Assembly (NCBI GenBank): GCA_016193395.1
Contig: JACPSH010000025.1
Coordinates: forward strand, 62,001 to 126,000
From: Gammaproteobacteria bacterium
GTDB taxonomy: Bacteria > Pseudomonadota > Gammaproteobacteria > Eutrophobiales > Eutrophobiaceae
Direction of reading: 5' to 3'
Length of the DNA stretch: 64,000 nt
Position 1 is the first letter of the stretch. The number at the start of each line of letters is the position of its first letter. The notes below the pieces were generated by a model. The model did no database searches. It worked only from the letters and a program-made list of their open reading frames with translations, and was not told where the DNA came from. The position numbers were made by a program, and so were the translations under genes. This document shows positions 20,300-32,355 of this stretch, in pieces.

Positions 20300-21013
20300 A
20301 TGCTGATCCTCAGTTTGGGTGTCCCGCGTTCGGGGACCATCCTGGTCTTCAATATTCTCAGGGAAATCCTGACGCGGCAGAAGGTCCCCTTCTCATCCGT
20401 GAACGCCAATTACCCCGAAACGACGGCGTTCCTGTCCCAGTACGATTTCAGCGGCAACGTGCTTATGCATGCCCACAACCTGCTCCCGGCCGTGCAGACG
20501 GTCTTGCCGCGCGCGGACGTTTGCGCATTCTTCAATTACCGGGATCCGCGGGACGTCGTCGTTTCGATGATGCGGCTGCACGACTACAGTTTCGAGAAGT
20601 GCATTGAACTCACAGACATCTCTTTCGACCAGTTCCGTTCGGCCCGGCGTTATCCGAAAGTCATGCTGATTCCCTATGCGCAACTGCTGGGTTCAACCGC
20701 CGAATTCATCGGCCGGATCGCGGAACGGCTCGGGTACGCCATTTCGCCGGAAGTGGTGTCGCAGATCCGGGAGGCGACCAGCCTGGACGCGCACAGGCGG
20801 ATCATGCGCGAGGTCGCCGGCGCGGAGATTGAGGTCCAGGAGCGCCGCAACCCGAGGCGGACGCTCCTTGAAAGCACGACCTACTTCATTAATGACCGGC
20901 ACATCCAGTCGGGCAAGCCGGGACGCTGGCGCGACGAACTCACGAAGGCGCAACAGCAGCACGCAACCGCGCATTTCCTTCCATTACTCCGGGAGCTGGA
21001 TCTGAAAGAGTAG
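20300..21013 (+). CDS. Sulfotransferase-fold protein
   Basis: 5'-PSB-like LGVPRSGTILVFNIL and 3'-PB-like YRDPRDVVVSMMRLHDYSF. Confidence 0.75.
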   Translation: MLILSLGVPRSGTILVFNILREILTRQKVPFSSVNANYPETTAFLSQYDFSGNVLMHAHNLLPAVQTVLPRADVCAFFNYRDPRDVVVSMMRLHDYSFEKCIELTDISFDQFRSARRYPKVMLIPYAQLLGSTAEFIGRIAERLGYAISPEVVSQIREATSLDAHRRIMREVAGAEIEVQERRNPRRTLLESTTYFINDRHIQSGKPGRWRDELTKAQQQHATAHFLPLLRELDLKE

Positions 21014-21197
21014 CGGTTGCGAAGCACGTCTCAATGTCCGGCGACGTTCTGCGAATTCCATCACCTTGGCCAGGCTGCGGTTGTGACCGTATTCAAAGTA
21101 AAGCCGCGAACTTCGCGGACAATAAACGACCGTAATTTGTAGACCGGCCGAGCGGCCTTCGGGCGGCGCCGGGACCTGTAAGCGGAGGTGACACACC

Positions 21198-22784
21198 ATG
21201 AGCGCATTTCTACTCGAAGACGACGGCACCCCGGGCGACGATGAACTCTTTGGCGGGGGCGGAAACGACGTCGCTTACGGCGATGCCGGCAATGACTCCA
21301 TCAACGGACGGGCGGGCGACGACACCCTGTGGGGCGAAGCGGGCAACGATCAACTCACCGGCAGCGTCGGCGATGATGAATTGCATGGCGGGTACGGCGC
21401 GGATCACCTGGACGGCGGCACCGGCAACGATGTCGCTTACGGAGATCAGGGCCAGGACCACCTGAACGGCTGGACCGGCGACGACACGCTTTACGGAGGC
21501 GACGGCACGGACCACCTGACCGGCTGGACCGGCAACGATCATCTCGATGGCGGATATGGGAACGACCAACTGTTCGGCTCCGCGGGCAATGACGTTCTGT
21601 TCGGCGGTTACGGCGATGACCACCTGAGGGGCGACAAGGACGACGACACGCTGGACGGAGGCGCCGGAAACGACTTCCTGTGGGGAGGGATCGGCAACGA
21701 CACGATCAGCGGCGGCGGCGACGACGATCGGCTGTGGGGCAACCAGGGCGACGACACGATGGACGGCGGCGACGGCGATGATCGCCTGTTTGGAAGCATC
21801 GGCGACGATAACCTGTCCGGCGGGTATGGAGACGATATTCTCAAGGGCGATCCGGGCAATGACATCCTGTCGGGTGGCTACGGTGAAGATCGACTGTCTG
21901 GAAGCGTCGGACATGATGACCTGGCCGGCGGGTACGGAAACGACAATCTCAGGGGCAACCCGGGCAACGACACGCTCGCCGGAGACGGCGGCGACGATGT
22001 CCTGCGCGGCGGACCCGGGCAGGATGTCCTCTCCGGCGGATATGGAAATGACACGCTGCGCGGCGATCCGGGCGCAGACTTGCTGGATGGCGGCTACGGG
22101 GACGACACGCTGGATGGCGGAGCACACAACGACACGCTCTATGGCGGTCTCGGGACGGATGATCTGCATGGCGGATCTGGAAGGGACGTATTGGACGGTG
22201 GCGACGGCGACGACACACTTGCCGGCGGCAGCGGCGCCGATTCGTTCTTCGGCGGTTACGGCGACGACAGTCTCAATGGTGGCAGCGGCTCGGATGACCT
22301 GAACGGCGGCTATGGCGACGACGAACTCCTGGGCGCGGCAGGCGCAGACGCGTTGAATGGGGACGCCGGTGCGGACGTGCTGAAGGGCGGCGCCGGAGAC
22401 GACACGCTGGACGGCGGCGATGGCGACGACGCACTGAAAGGCGGTGATGGCAATGATGTATTCGTGCTTGGTTCCGCCTACGGAAGCGATAACGTCGATA
22501 CGCTGGAGGACTTCGTTTCGGGCGAGGATCAGATCTCGCTGGATCCGGCGGTGTTCGCGGCGCTCGCCACGGCCGCGGGCAACGCGCTCGGGGCGGAGGA
22601 GTTCGAGTCGGGGGACGGCCTCACCGCAGCGACGGATGGGGATACGCGCCTGGTCTACGACTCGACGAGCGGGGATCTCTACTACGATCCGGACGGCAAC
22701 GCGACATCCGGCGATGAAGTCCTGATCGCGACCCTCACCGGGGCGCCTGCGATCGATGCGGACGATTTCATCGTGGGCACGTAA
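21198..22784 (+). CDS. RTX (hemolysin-type Ca-binding repeat) protein with type I secretion-type C-terminus
   Basis: 46 contiguous GGxGxDxUx nonamers; C-terminal [19 protein letters not shown]...[43 protein letters not shown]. Confidence 0.92.
   Translation: MSAFLLEDDGTPGDDELFGGGGNDVAYGDAGNDSINGRAGDDTLWGEAGNDQLTGSVGDDELHGGYGADHLDGGTGNDVAYGDQGQDHLNGWTGDDTLYGGDGTDHLTGWTGNDHLDGGYGNDQLFGSAGNDVLFGGYGDDHLRGDKDDDTLDGGAGNDFLWGGIGNDTISGGGDDDRLWGNQGDDTMDGGDGDDRLFGSIGDDNLSGGYGDDILKGDPGNDILSGGYGEDRLSGSVGHDDLAGGYGNDNLRGNPGNDTLAGDGGDDVLRGGPGQDVLSGGYGNDTLRGDPGADLLDGGYGDDTLDGGAHNDTLYGGLGTDDLHGGSGRDVLDGGDGDDTLAGGSGADSFFGGYGDDSLNGGSGSDDLNGGYGDDELLGAAGADALNGDAGADVLKGGAGDDTLDGGDGDDALKGGDGNDVFVLGSAYGSDNVDTLEDFVSGEDQISLDPAVFAALATAAGNALGAEEFESGDGLTAATDGDTRLVYDSTSGDLYYDPDGNATSGDEVLIATLTGAPAIDADDFIVGT
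21225..22466 (+). repeat. Array of 46 uninterrupted 27-nt (9-aa) RTX repeats
   Basis: Hand-parsed from GTPGDDELF to GGDGNDVFV without insertion or deletion. Confidence 0.92.
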
Positions 22785-22804
22785 CCCGGGATTCCCCGGA
22801 ACGG

Positions 22805-22836
22805 AAAAGCCGCCCATCGGGCGGCTTTTCTTTTTC
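22805..22836 (+). terminator. Rho-independent terminator after RTX gene (possibly bidirectional)
   Basis: AAAAGCCGCCC-ATC-GGGCGGCTTTTCTTTTT. Confidence 0.88.
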
Positions 22837-22839
22837 AGC

Positions 22840-23418
22840 TCATGGATTGTCGAGGTCACGGTCCGCGGGAGGCGCGGACTGCGCCGGGACCAGTATCGTC
22901 ATCCGTAAATCCGGATCGCCAGTGTTGAGCTGGTGCGGAACGCAGACGGACTCGTCCTTCATATCGCGTGGATTGAACAGGGTTAGAACCTGTTCGCGAA
23001 GCTGCTCGACCAGTTCGCAATCACCCGGGTCCAGGCCGCTGGGTGAGTTCGCGCGCCAACGCACCTCGCGCCATTCGGCCGGAAAGGTCTCACCGGGCAA
23101 TCCCTGGCCCTCGGCCAGGACCGGAATGGAGAACCCGATCACTACGTTATGGGATTGCTGCGGTTCGTTGAACGACTTTCCTCCGCATCCGCCCCGGATC
23201 GTCACGTCATCGCGTGCGCCGAGCGAGCGTAGCAGCACTTTCACCTTGGAGCGAAGGCCGTCGCAGGTGTACTGGCTGGTGAAGCCTGCAAAGTGAAACC
23301 TGGCCTGTTTTGCCTGCCACGTTCCTGGAAGGGCATCGGCGAATGCCGCCGTACCGGCCACGAGGGCTACTGCCGCGGCAATGAAAGCGGGGGACAAGCG
23401 TTTGACCCGGTTGATCAT
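22840..23418 (-). CDS. Secreted hypothetical protein
   Basis: Signal peptide MINRVKRLSPAFIAAAVALVAGTAAFA; four Cys; convergent with RTX gene across terminator. Confidence 0.7.
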   Translation of the reverse strand: MINRVKRLSPAFIAAAVALVAGTAAFADALPGTWQAKQARFHFAGFTSQYTCDGLRSKVKVLLRSLGARDDVTIRGGCGGKSFNEPQQSHNVVIGFSIPVLAEGQGLPGETFPAEWREVRWRANSPSGLDPGDCELVEQLREQVLTLFNPRDMKDESVCVPHQLNTGDPDLRMTILVPAQSAPPADRDLDNP

Positions 23419-23449
23419 GGTTCGATCCTCCTTCTTCCGATCGTCACAT

Positions 23450-24187
23450 TCACTTCGACTGCCCGGGCGTCACGGAGTTTAGTCCGGTTTTGACCGCGGC
23501 CTCCGGGCAGCTCTCGCCGGAAGGCGCGTCCACGCAACAACGCCCGTCAAGCAAGCAGGAAACCGCCCAAGCATCGCCGTGACACTCCCTGATAATCGCC
23601 GCGGCCTGGTCGTACAGCCGCTCGGCCTCTTCCACGTGCGTGGCCAGGGTGGTCTCCGTTTCCTTGTTGTAAGCGTCGATGTGCCAGCGGCGCAGGCGGA
23701 TGAGGCCCGGCAGCATCCTGGGATCGCCGGGGTCATAGTTTCGCCGGTAGAGCCAGTGCATCAACGCGTAGGCCGATTCCACACCGCGCCAGTCGCCGAG
23801 CTCCCCGCGGACCTCAATCAGCCGTTTGACGATGGGGAGTTGATCCAGGCTTTGCAGTCCGTCGTTGGCCCGGAGCACATACAGTGCCCGCCCGAATGCC
23901 TGTGACGCGTTTTCATGATCGCCGGCTTCGCGAGAGCGCAGGCCAAGGGCAATCAGGCCGGGGAGAAGACGTGGGTCGTATGGGCCGAACCGGGCTTCCA
24001 GCCGGGCCAGATCCGCCCGGATGGCGCCAGGGGCCTGCGCGGCAGCGCCGCCCAGCCGCGACATCAGGCGATCCTGGAGGATCGCTTCGCTCGCGGCGCC
24101 GCTGCTCAGGCATTGTTCGGGCGTGCCATAGGCCAGGCTCGCGGCGGCGGCGAGGAACCCGAACAACGCGTGCAGGACTCCGTGCAT
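23450..24187 (-). CDS. Secreted TPR-like hypothetical protein
   Basis: Start MHGVLHALFGFLAAAASLAYG at 24187; helical repeat pattern. The track start 24274 lies inside tRNA-Leu. Confidence 0.65.
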   Translation of the reverse strand: MHGVLHALFGFLAAAASLAYGTPEQCLSSGAASEAILQDRLMSRLGGAAAQAPGAIRADLARLEARFGPYDPRLLPGLIALGLRSREAGDHENASQAFGRALYVLRANDGLQSLDQLPIVKRLIEVRGELGDWRGVESAYALMHWLYRRNYDPGDPRMLPGLIRLRRWHIDAYNKETETTLATHVEEAERLYDQAAAIIRECHGDAWAVSCLLDGRCCVDAPSGESCPEAAVKTGLNSVTPGQSK

Positions 24188-24230
24188 CAAGCATCTTCGT
24201 GCCCGATAGTTCGGGCACAGCCGTTTGCGC

Positions 24231-24317
24231 TGGTGCCGGGAGAGGGAGTCGAACCCACACGGTGTCGCCACCACCGGATTTTGAGTCCGGCGCGTCTACC
24301 AGTTCCGCCATCCCGGC
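24231..24317 (-). tRNA. tRNA-Leu (CAA)
   Basis: GCCGGGATGGCGGAACTGGTAGACGCGCCGGACTCAAAATCCGGTGGTGGCGACACCGTGTGGGTTCGACTCCCTCTCCCGGCACCA; long variable arm; encoded CCA. Confidence 0.95.
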
Positions 24318-24397
24318 CTGGAAGAAGGTGGGGCAGTATAAGAAATGACGCCGGCCGCGCAAAGCGGGCGCCGCGCGATCTGCTAACATCGCGCGCC

Positions 24398-26598
<2,201 letters not shown>

Positions 26599-26626
26599 TA
26601 CGCCGCTTTATCGGGCCGACACCGCG

Positions 26627-26953
26627 ATGGACATCATCATCAACAATGCCTGGGCGCAAACCGCGCCCGCTCAGGGGGGAGGGATCTCCGGGCTCGTTAT
26701 GTTTGTCATCCTGCTGGTCGTGTTCTATCTCGTGCTGATCCGACCGCAGATGAAACAGGCCAAGGAGCACCGGAAACTCGTCGAGTCCCTGAGCAAGGGA
26801 GACGAGGTCGTTACCGGTGGCGGCCTGCTCGGACGCATCAGTGAGGTGGGCGACAATTTCATCGTGCTGGAAATCGCCAAGGACGTAGAAGTCAAAGTAC
26901 AGAAGCAGGCCGTTTCAGCCGCCATGCCGAAAGGGACCGTGAAGACGCTCTGA
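26627..26953 (+). CDS. yajC: Preprotein translocase subunit YajC
   Basis: GLVMFVILLVVFYLVLIRPQMKQAKEHRKLVESLSKGDEVVTGGG. Confidence 0.95.
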   Translation: MDIIINNAWAQTAPAQGGGISGLVMFVILLVVFYLVLIRPQMKQAKEHRKLVESLSKGDEVVTGGGLLGRISEVGDNFIVLEIAKDVEVKVQKQAVSAAMPKGTVKTL

Positions 26954-26975
26954 AGCCGCGGTTGCCGTCCATCCC

Positions 26976-28856
26976 ATGAATCGTTACCCGCTCTGGAAGA
27001 ATCTCCTCATTGCCATCGTGGTGCTGGCCGGAGCCGTCTACGCCCTGCCGAATCTGTACGGCAAGGATCCGGCGCTGCAGATCTCGGCAAGCCGCGCTGC
27101 CGAAGTGAGCGAATTGACCCGGCTGGAGATCGAGACCGCGCTCGACGGGGCCGGCATCAGGCCGGTGGGCATCGAACTGCATCCCGGTTCGCTGATCGTC
27201 CGGCTGGCGGACCAGGACGCGCAGCTCACCGCGCAGGAAGCGGTCAAGAAATCGCTGGGACCGGCGTATGTCGTGGCGCTCAACCTCGCGCCGGCCACGC
27301 CGGCGTGGCTTGCCCGGATCGGGGCGGAACCGATGTTCCTCGGCCTCGACCTGCGTGGTGGAGTGCATTTCCTCATGGAAGTCGACATGGAGGCGGCGGT
27401 GTCCAAGGCGGACGACCGCTACGTCAACGACATCCGTTCGCTGCTCCGGGAACACACAATCCGCTACAAGACCGTCAGCCGCCTGCAAAGCGGCGGGGTG
27501 GGGGTCCGGTTCCGCGAGGCCGATGAGCTCGCCGCGGGCATGAAGCTGATCGCCGACAACTTCCAGGATCTCGCGGTCACCCGGGTCGAGGGCGGCACGG
27601 AGGAGTTTGCGGCGAACGCAGTGCTGTCGGAAACGGCCCTGACCGAAACCCGGCGCTTTGCCCTGCAGCAGAACATCACCACCCTCCGCAAGCGCGTCAA
27701 CGAACTCGGCGTGGCCGAGCCCGTCATCCAGCAGCAGGGCCAGAACCGCGTCGTCGTCCAGTTGCCGGGCGTTCAGGATACGGCGCGCGCCAAGGAAATT
27801 CTCGGCGCGACCGCCACGCTGGAGTTCCACATGGTGGACGAGGATCACGATGTTCGCGACGCCGAGGAAGGCCGGGTCCCCGCCGGTTCGCGCCTCTATC
27901 GCGAACGCAACAACCAGCCGGTCCTGCTGGAAAAGCAGGTCATCCTCACCGGCGACACGATCATCGACGCCGCTTCGGGGATCGACCAGGCGAGCGGCGG
28001 CCCGGATGTCACGATCACGCTGGATGGCAAGGGCGCCCGGATCTTCAGCCGGGTCACGCGCGACCAGGTGGGCAAGCGCATGGCGGTCGTGTTCATCGAG
28101 AACAAGACCGAGACGGTGGAGGAGAATGGCGTCGAGGTGAAGAAGAAGGTGACCGTCGAAGAAGTCATCAACGTCGCCACGATCCGCGAGCAGCTCGGCA
28201 AGCGCTTCCACATCACCGGCCTCGATTCCACGCAGGAGGCGCGCAACCTCGCCCTGCTGCTCCGTGCAGGCGCGCTCGCCGCGCCCATCGAAATCATCGA
28301 GGAGCGCACCGTGGGGCCGAGCCTGGGCGCCGAGAACATCGAACGCGGGTTCCATTCCATCTGGGTCGGCTTCGCGGCGATAGCCGCGTTCATGATCGTC
28401 TATTACCTGAGTTTCGGCGTCACGGCGGTCATCGCCCTCGGCGTCAACGTCGTGCTGCTGATCGCGCTGCTGTCGCTCCTCCAGGCGACGCTCACACTGC
28501 CCGGCATGGCGGGCATCGCGCTCACGGTCGGCATGGCCATTGACGCGAACGTGTTGATCAACGAACGCATACGCGAGGAACTGCGCAACGGCAATTCGCC
28601 GCAGGCGAGCATCACTGCGGGCTATGACCGCGCGTTTGGCACTATTCTCGACACGAATATCACGACCTTTATCGCCGGACTGGCGCTGTTCCTCTTTGGC
28701 ACCGGTCCGATCCGCGGCTTCGCCGTGGTCCTGTGCCTGGGGATCATCACCTCCATGTTCAGCGCCGTGATGGTTTCGCGCAGCCTGGTCAACCTCGTGT
28801 ACGGCGGCCGGCGCAGGCTCACCCGTATCGCGATCGGCAATACCGCGTGGAAGTAG
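26976..28856 (+). CDS. secD: Protein translocase subunit SecD
   Basis: MNRYPLWKNLLIAIVVLAGAVYALPNLYG...GLDLRGGVHFLMEVD...GMAIDANVLINERIREELR. Confidence 0.97.
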   Translation: MNRYPLWKNLLIAIVVLAGAVYALPNLYGKDPALQISASRAAEVSELTRLEIETALDGAGIRPVGIELHPGSLIVRLADQDAQLTAQEAVKKSLGPAYVVALNLAPATPAWLARIGAEPMFLGLDLRGGVHFLMEVDMEAAVSKADDRYVNDIRSLLREHTIRYKTVSRLQSGGVGVRFREADELAAGMKLIADNFQDLAVTRVEGGTEEFAANAVLSETALTETRRFALQQNITTLRKRVNELGVAEPVIQQQGQNRVVVQLPGVQDTARAKEILGATATLEFHMVDEDHDVRDAEEGRVPAGSRLYRERNNQPVLLEKQVILTGDTIIDAASGIDQASGGPDVTITLDGKGARIFSRVTRDQVGKRMAVVFIENKTETVEENGVEVKKKVTVEEVINVATIREQLGKRFHITGLDSTQEARNLALLLRAGALAAPIEIIEERTVGPSLGAENIERGFHSIWVGFAAIAAFMIVYYLSFGVTAVIALGVNVVLLIALLSLLQATLTLPGMAGIALTVGMAIDANVLINERIREELRNGNSPQASITAGYDRAFGTILDTNITTFIAGLALFLFGTGPIRGFAVVLCLGIITSMFSAVMVSRSLVNLVYGGRRRLTRIAIGNTAWK

Positions 28857-28901
28857 CGCGCCAGCCCGGGGAATTCATGAACCATGCTCGACTCAATGCG
28901 G

Positions 28902-29002
28902 CCGGGTCCTGTCATCGGATGCCGCTGTCCGTGCTCGCTCCACCCATCCCCCAGCGGGGCCCTTCCGCTGCGCGCGGACAACGGCACCCGATGCCACCCG
29001 TC
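28902..29002. repeat. Dispersed imperfect palindrome, copy A
   Basis: CGGGTCCTGTCATCGGATGCCGCTGTCCGTGC...GCGCGGACAACGGCACCCGATGCCACCCG. Confidence 0.7.
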
Positions 29003-29055
29003 CGCTCGTTGACCCGTGCATCATTGATCCGGGCTAGACGCATCGAGGGCTGATC

Positions 29056-29988
29056 ATGGAATTTTTCAAAATCCGGAAAGATATCCCGTTCATGCGCCAT
29101 GCGCTGGTGTTCAACGTGATATCGCTCGTCACGTTCATCCTCGCGGTGGTGTTTCTCGCCGTGCGCGGATTGAACCTGGGCGTGGACTTTACCGGCGGCA
29201 CGGTCATGGAGGTTCATTATGCGGAGTCGGCGGACCTGGAGCGGATCCGCGAGTCCCTCGGCGAACTCGGATTCCACGATGTCCCTGTGCAGAACTTCGG
29301 CACGTCACGGGACGTATTCATCCGCCTGCCGGCGAAACAGGACACCGCCGGCGCGAAATTGTCAGAACAGGTCGGGGCCGCGTTGAATGCCGTCGATCCG
29401 AGCGCCGAGGTGCGGCGGGTGGAATTCGTCGGTTCGGCGGTCGGCGAGGAGCTCGTGGACAACGGCGGTCTGGCATTGCTGTTCGTCTCGATCGGAATCG
29501 TGCTCTACCTGTGGTTCCGTTTCGAATGGAAGTTCGGGGTCGCCGCGATTATCGCCAACCTTCACGACGTCGTGATCATTCTCGGCTTCTTCGCTTTCTT
29601 CCAGTGGGATTTCTCCGTGAGCGTGCTGGCGGCGATACTCGCCGTGCTCGGCTATTCGGTGAACGAATCCGTGGTCGTGTTCGATCGGGTGCGCGAGAAC
29701 TTCCGCAAGATGCGCGAGGCCTCGGTTCCGACCATCATCGACAACGCCATTACGCGCACGCTGTCTCGCACCATCATTACCCACGGTTGTACGCAGCTCG
29801 CCGTGCTGTCGATGCTGCTCCTGGGCGGCGAAACGCTGCATTATTTCGCGCTGGCCCTCACCATCGGCATCCTGTTCGGAATTTACTCCTCCGCGCTGGT
29901 GGCGAGCCCGATCGTGATGTGGCTCGGCGTGTCGCGCGCCGATCTCGTCCGGCCGCCGGTCCGCAAGGAAGGCGCGGAACACGTTTAG
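29056..29988 (+). CDS. secF: Protein translocase subunit SecF
   Basis: LGVDFTGGTVMEVHY...GYSVNESVVVFDRVREN. Confidence 0.97.
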   Translation: MEFFKIRKDIPFMRHALVFNVISLVTFILAVVFLAVRGLNLGVDFTGGTVMEVHYAESADLERIRESLGELGFHDVPVQNFGTSRDVFIRLPAKQDTAGAKLSEQVGAALNAVDPSAEVRRVEFVGSAVGEELVDNGGLALLFVSIGIVLYLWFRFEWKFGVAAIIANLHDVVIILGFFAFFQWDFSVSVLAAILAVLGYSVNESVVVFDRVRENFRKMREASVPTIIDNAITRTLSRTIITHGCTQLAVLSMLLLGGETLHYFALALTIGILFGIYSSALVASPIVMWLGVSRADLVRPPVRKEGAEHV

Positions 29989-30112
29989 CCGGCTCGCCCC
30001 GCGGGGATCGCCGCTGCCTGTACCGCCCAGTCCGTCGTGCGGGGCGCTTCGGCCGGATTCATGCGAGGGAGATGAACGGCCGGGTTATGAAGAGGTCGAA
30101 GAACGGGTTGAA

Positions 30113-31264
30113 GTGAAAATCGTCGCGGACCGCGGGATCCCCTTCGTGCGGCAGTTCTTCGCCGATCTGGGCAACCTCGTGCTGGCGGACGGCCGCGCGA
30201 TTGACGCGCGGTTGCTCCGGGACGCCGACATCCTGGTCACGCGCACGGTGACGCAGATCGGTGAGCAACTGCTCCGCGGCAGCCGCGTGCGTTTCGTTGC
30301 GACTCCAACCAGCGGCGCGGACCATGTCGACCTGGACTACCTTGCGAAGAACGGGATCGGTTTCGCGCACGCGCGCGGCTGCAACGCCCGCTCCGTGGCG
30401 GAATACGTGGTCAGCGCCCTTTGCGCGCTCGCCGAAAGCGGCGGCCCGGCACTGCCGGGAAGGCGCGCCGGCGTGATCGGTTGCGGCGCGGTGGGGAGCA
30501 TGGTGGCGCATTTCCTCGAGGCATTGGGCATCGTATGCCTGCGCAACGATCCGCCGCTGCGCGAGGCGGGGATCCCCGGCGATTACCGCGAGCTTCCGGA
30601 ATTGCACGACGTGGATATTCTCACGCTACACGTCCCGTTGACGGACGCCGGACCGCACCCGACCCACGGCCTGTTGGGACCCTCCCTGTTGTCAGCGCTG
30701 AAACCGGACGTCGTGATCATCAATACTTCAAGGGGCGGGGTCGTGGCCGAGCCGGCTTTTTGCCGGTTTCTCGATCGCAACCGCCGCGCCTCGGCGGTGC
30801 TCGATGTTTGGAACGGGGAACCGGGCATCGATCCAGAGATGCACGCCAGGGCAAAGATCGGCACGCCGCATATCGCCGGCTACAGCGCCGATGCCCGCCT
30901 GCGGGGGACGCAGACCGTCAGCCGCGCCATCCGTGCGCGTCTAGGCCGCGATCCGGACGAGGCCAGCGTGCCGACCTTGCCCCCGCCCGCCGTCGCGGCG
31001 ATCCCGATCGCGCCGGGGATGGGGGAGATGGAGGCGGTCCAAATGGCAGTCCTCGCAGGCTATGATGTGCGCAGCGACGCGGCGCAACTGCGTCGAATCG
31101 GCGGTCTGGACGAAGGTGAACGCGCCGCGTACTTTACGGCGCTCCGCGAGGGTTACCCGATGCGTCGTGAATTCCCTGCGCATACGGTGAGCGTGCCCCC
31201 GCACATGACGTCCTGCTCGGACAGGCTCGCGGCGCTGGGCTTTTCGGTCACGATCGATGGTTGA
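30113..31264 (+). CDS. pdxB: Erythronate-4-phosphate dehydrogenase
   Basis: MKIVADRGIPFVRQFFADLG...ATPTSGADHVDLDYLAKNGIGFAHARGCNARSVAEYVVSAL. Confidence 0.92.
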   Translation: MKIVADRGIPFVRQFFADLGNLVLADGRAIDARLLRDADILVTRTVTQIGEQLLRGSRVRFVATPTSGADHVDLDYLAKNGIGFAHARGCNARSVAEYVVSALCALAESGGPALPGRRAGVIGCGAVGSMVAHFLEALGIVCLRNDPPLREAGIPGDYRELPELHDVDILTLHVPLTDAGPHPTHGLLGPSLLSALKPDVVIINTSRGGVVAEPAFCRFLDRNRRASAVLDVWNGEPGIDPEMHARAKIGTPHIAGYSADARLRGTQTVSRAIRARLGRDPDEASVPTLPPPAVAAIPIAPGMGEMEAVQMAVLAGYDVRSDAAQLRRIGGLDEGERAAYFTALREGYPMRREFPAHTVSVPPHMTSCSDRLAALGFSVTIDG

Positions 31265-31913
31265 ACCGGGCGAAAAGCGCTGGCGGCTGGGCTTTCTCGC
31301 CTCGCACCGCGGGACCAACATGCAGGCCATTATCGACGCCTGCAACAGCGGGCGCCTGCCGGCAGTGCCCGTCGTCGTGGTGAGCAACAGTGGTTCGTCG
31401 GGCGCGCTGGATCGCGCGGTTGCGCACGGGATTCCCACCTGCGTACTGGGCGGCGAGAAATTCCGTGAACCGGCGGACCTCGATCAGGCTCTGGTCGAGG
31501 TATTGCGAAAATATCGCGTCGATCTGGTGGTGCTGGCGGGCTACATGAAAAAAATCGGACCCATGACGCTCTCGGCGTTTCCGCGCCGGATCGTCAATGT
31601 CCATCCGGCGCTGTTGCCCGCCCACGGCGGACGGGGCATGTACGGAAGTCATGTCCATTCCGCGGTGATCGCTGCGGGCGAGACCGAAACCGGCGTCACG
31701 ATTCATCTCGTCGATACAGCGTATGACACCGGCCCGATACTCGCACAGTGCCGGATACCGGTATTGAAAGGCGATACGGCCGAATCCCTGGCTGCGCGCG
31801 TGCTTCCCGCGGAGCATCAGCTGTACGTCGAAACGCTGCAAAGAATCATGCGAGGCGAGATCGACCTTGACGAGGGGCACGCGGCCAAAGGAGATACGCC
31901 GCACAGGGAATAG
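31257..31913 (+). CDS. purN: Phosphoribosylglycinamide formyltransferase
   Basis: [49 protein letters not shown]. Confidence 0.88.
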   Translation: MVEPGEKRWRLGFLASHRGTNMQAIIDACNSGRLPAVPVVVVSNSGSSGALDRAVAHGIPTCVLGGEKFREPADLDQALVEVLRKYRVDLVVLAGYMKKIGPMTLSAFPRRIVNVHPALLPAHGGRGMYGSHVHSAVIAAGETETGVTIHLVDTAYDTGPILAQCRIPVLKGDTAESLAARVLPAEHQLYVETLQRIMRGEIDLDEGHAAKGDTPHRE

Positions 31914-31962
31914 AATGCAGAATTCTTGTTCATTCCGCCAGCGAACTCAGGAGCAACAATAC

Positions 31963-32355
31963 ATGCGCATACTTCACACAATGCTTCGGGTTGGTGACCT
32001 CGAACGATCCAAGAGTTTCTACCGGGACGTGATGGGAATGAAGGTCCTGAGGGAGAAAGAGTTTCCGGACGGCCAGTACACGCTCGCCTTCCTGGGGTAC
32101 GGCAGCGAGCAGGACAGCGCGGTGATCGAACTGACTTACAACTGGGGAAAGGATCAGTACGATCTCGGCAATGCGTACGGCCACATCGCCATCGGGGTGG
32201 ACGACGTCTATGCGGCCTGCGATCGGATCCGGTCACGCGGTGGCAAGATTGTGCGCGAACCGGGGCCGATGAAGGGGGGCACCACGGTACTGGCCTTCGT
32301 CGAAGACCCTGATGGCTACAAAATCGAGCTCCTCCAGGACAGAGCAGTTGCCTGA
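31963..32355 (+). CDS. gloA: Lactoylglutathione lyase (glyoxalase I)
   Basis: [30 protein letters not shown]...VIELTYNWG...[15 protein letters not shown]. Confidence 0.95.
   Translation: MRILHTMLRVGDLERSKSFYRDVMGMKVLREKEFPDGQYTLAFLGYGSEQDSAVIELTYNWGKDQYDLGNAYGHIAIGVDDVYAACDRIRSRGGKIVREPGPMKGGTTVLAFVEDPDGYKIELLQDRAVA

Noticed and set aside
21210-22859. 549-aa minus-strand ORF opposite the RTX gene
   Set aside because: Low-complexity antisense of the 27-nt repeat; no family resemblance, and the sense frame has a clear RTX protein with terminator.
24199-24218. Perfect hairpin GTGCCCGA-TAGT-TCGGGCAC next to tRNA-Leu
   Set aside because: Possibly a transcript-end structure, but there is no U-tract on either strand, so not called a terminator.
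23915-24397. N-terminal extension of queA in the ORF track
   Set aside because: Runs antisense through tRNA-Leu and a secreted-protein gene; the conserved QueA start is MRRSAFAYELP at 24398.
26892-28355. 487-aa minus-strand ORF within secD
   Set aside because: Antisense shadow of secD.
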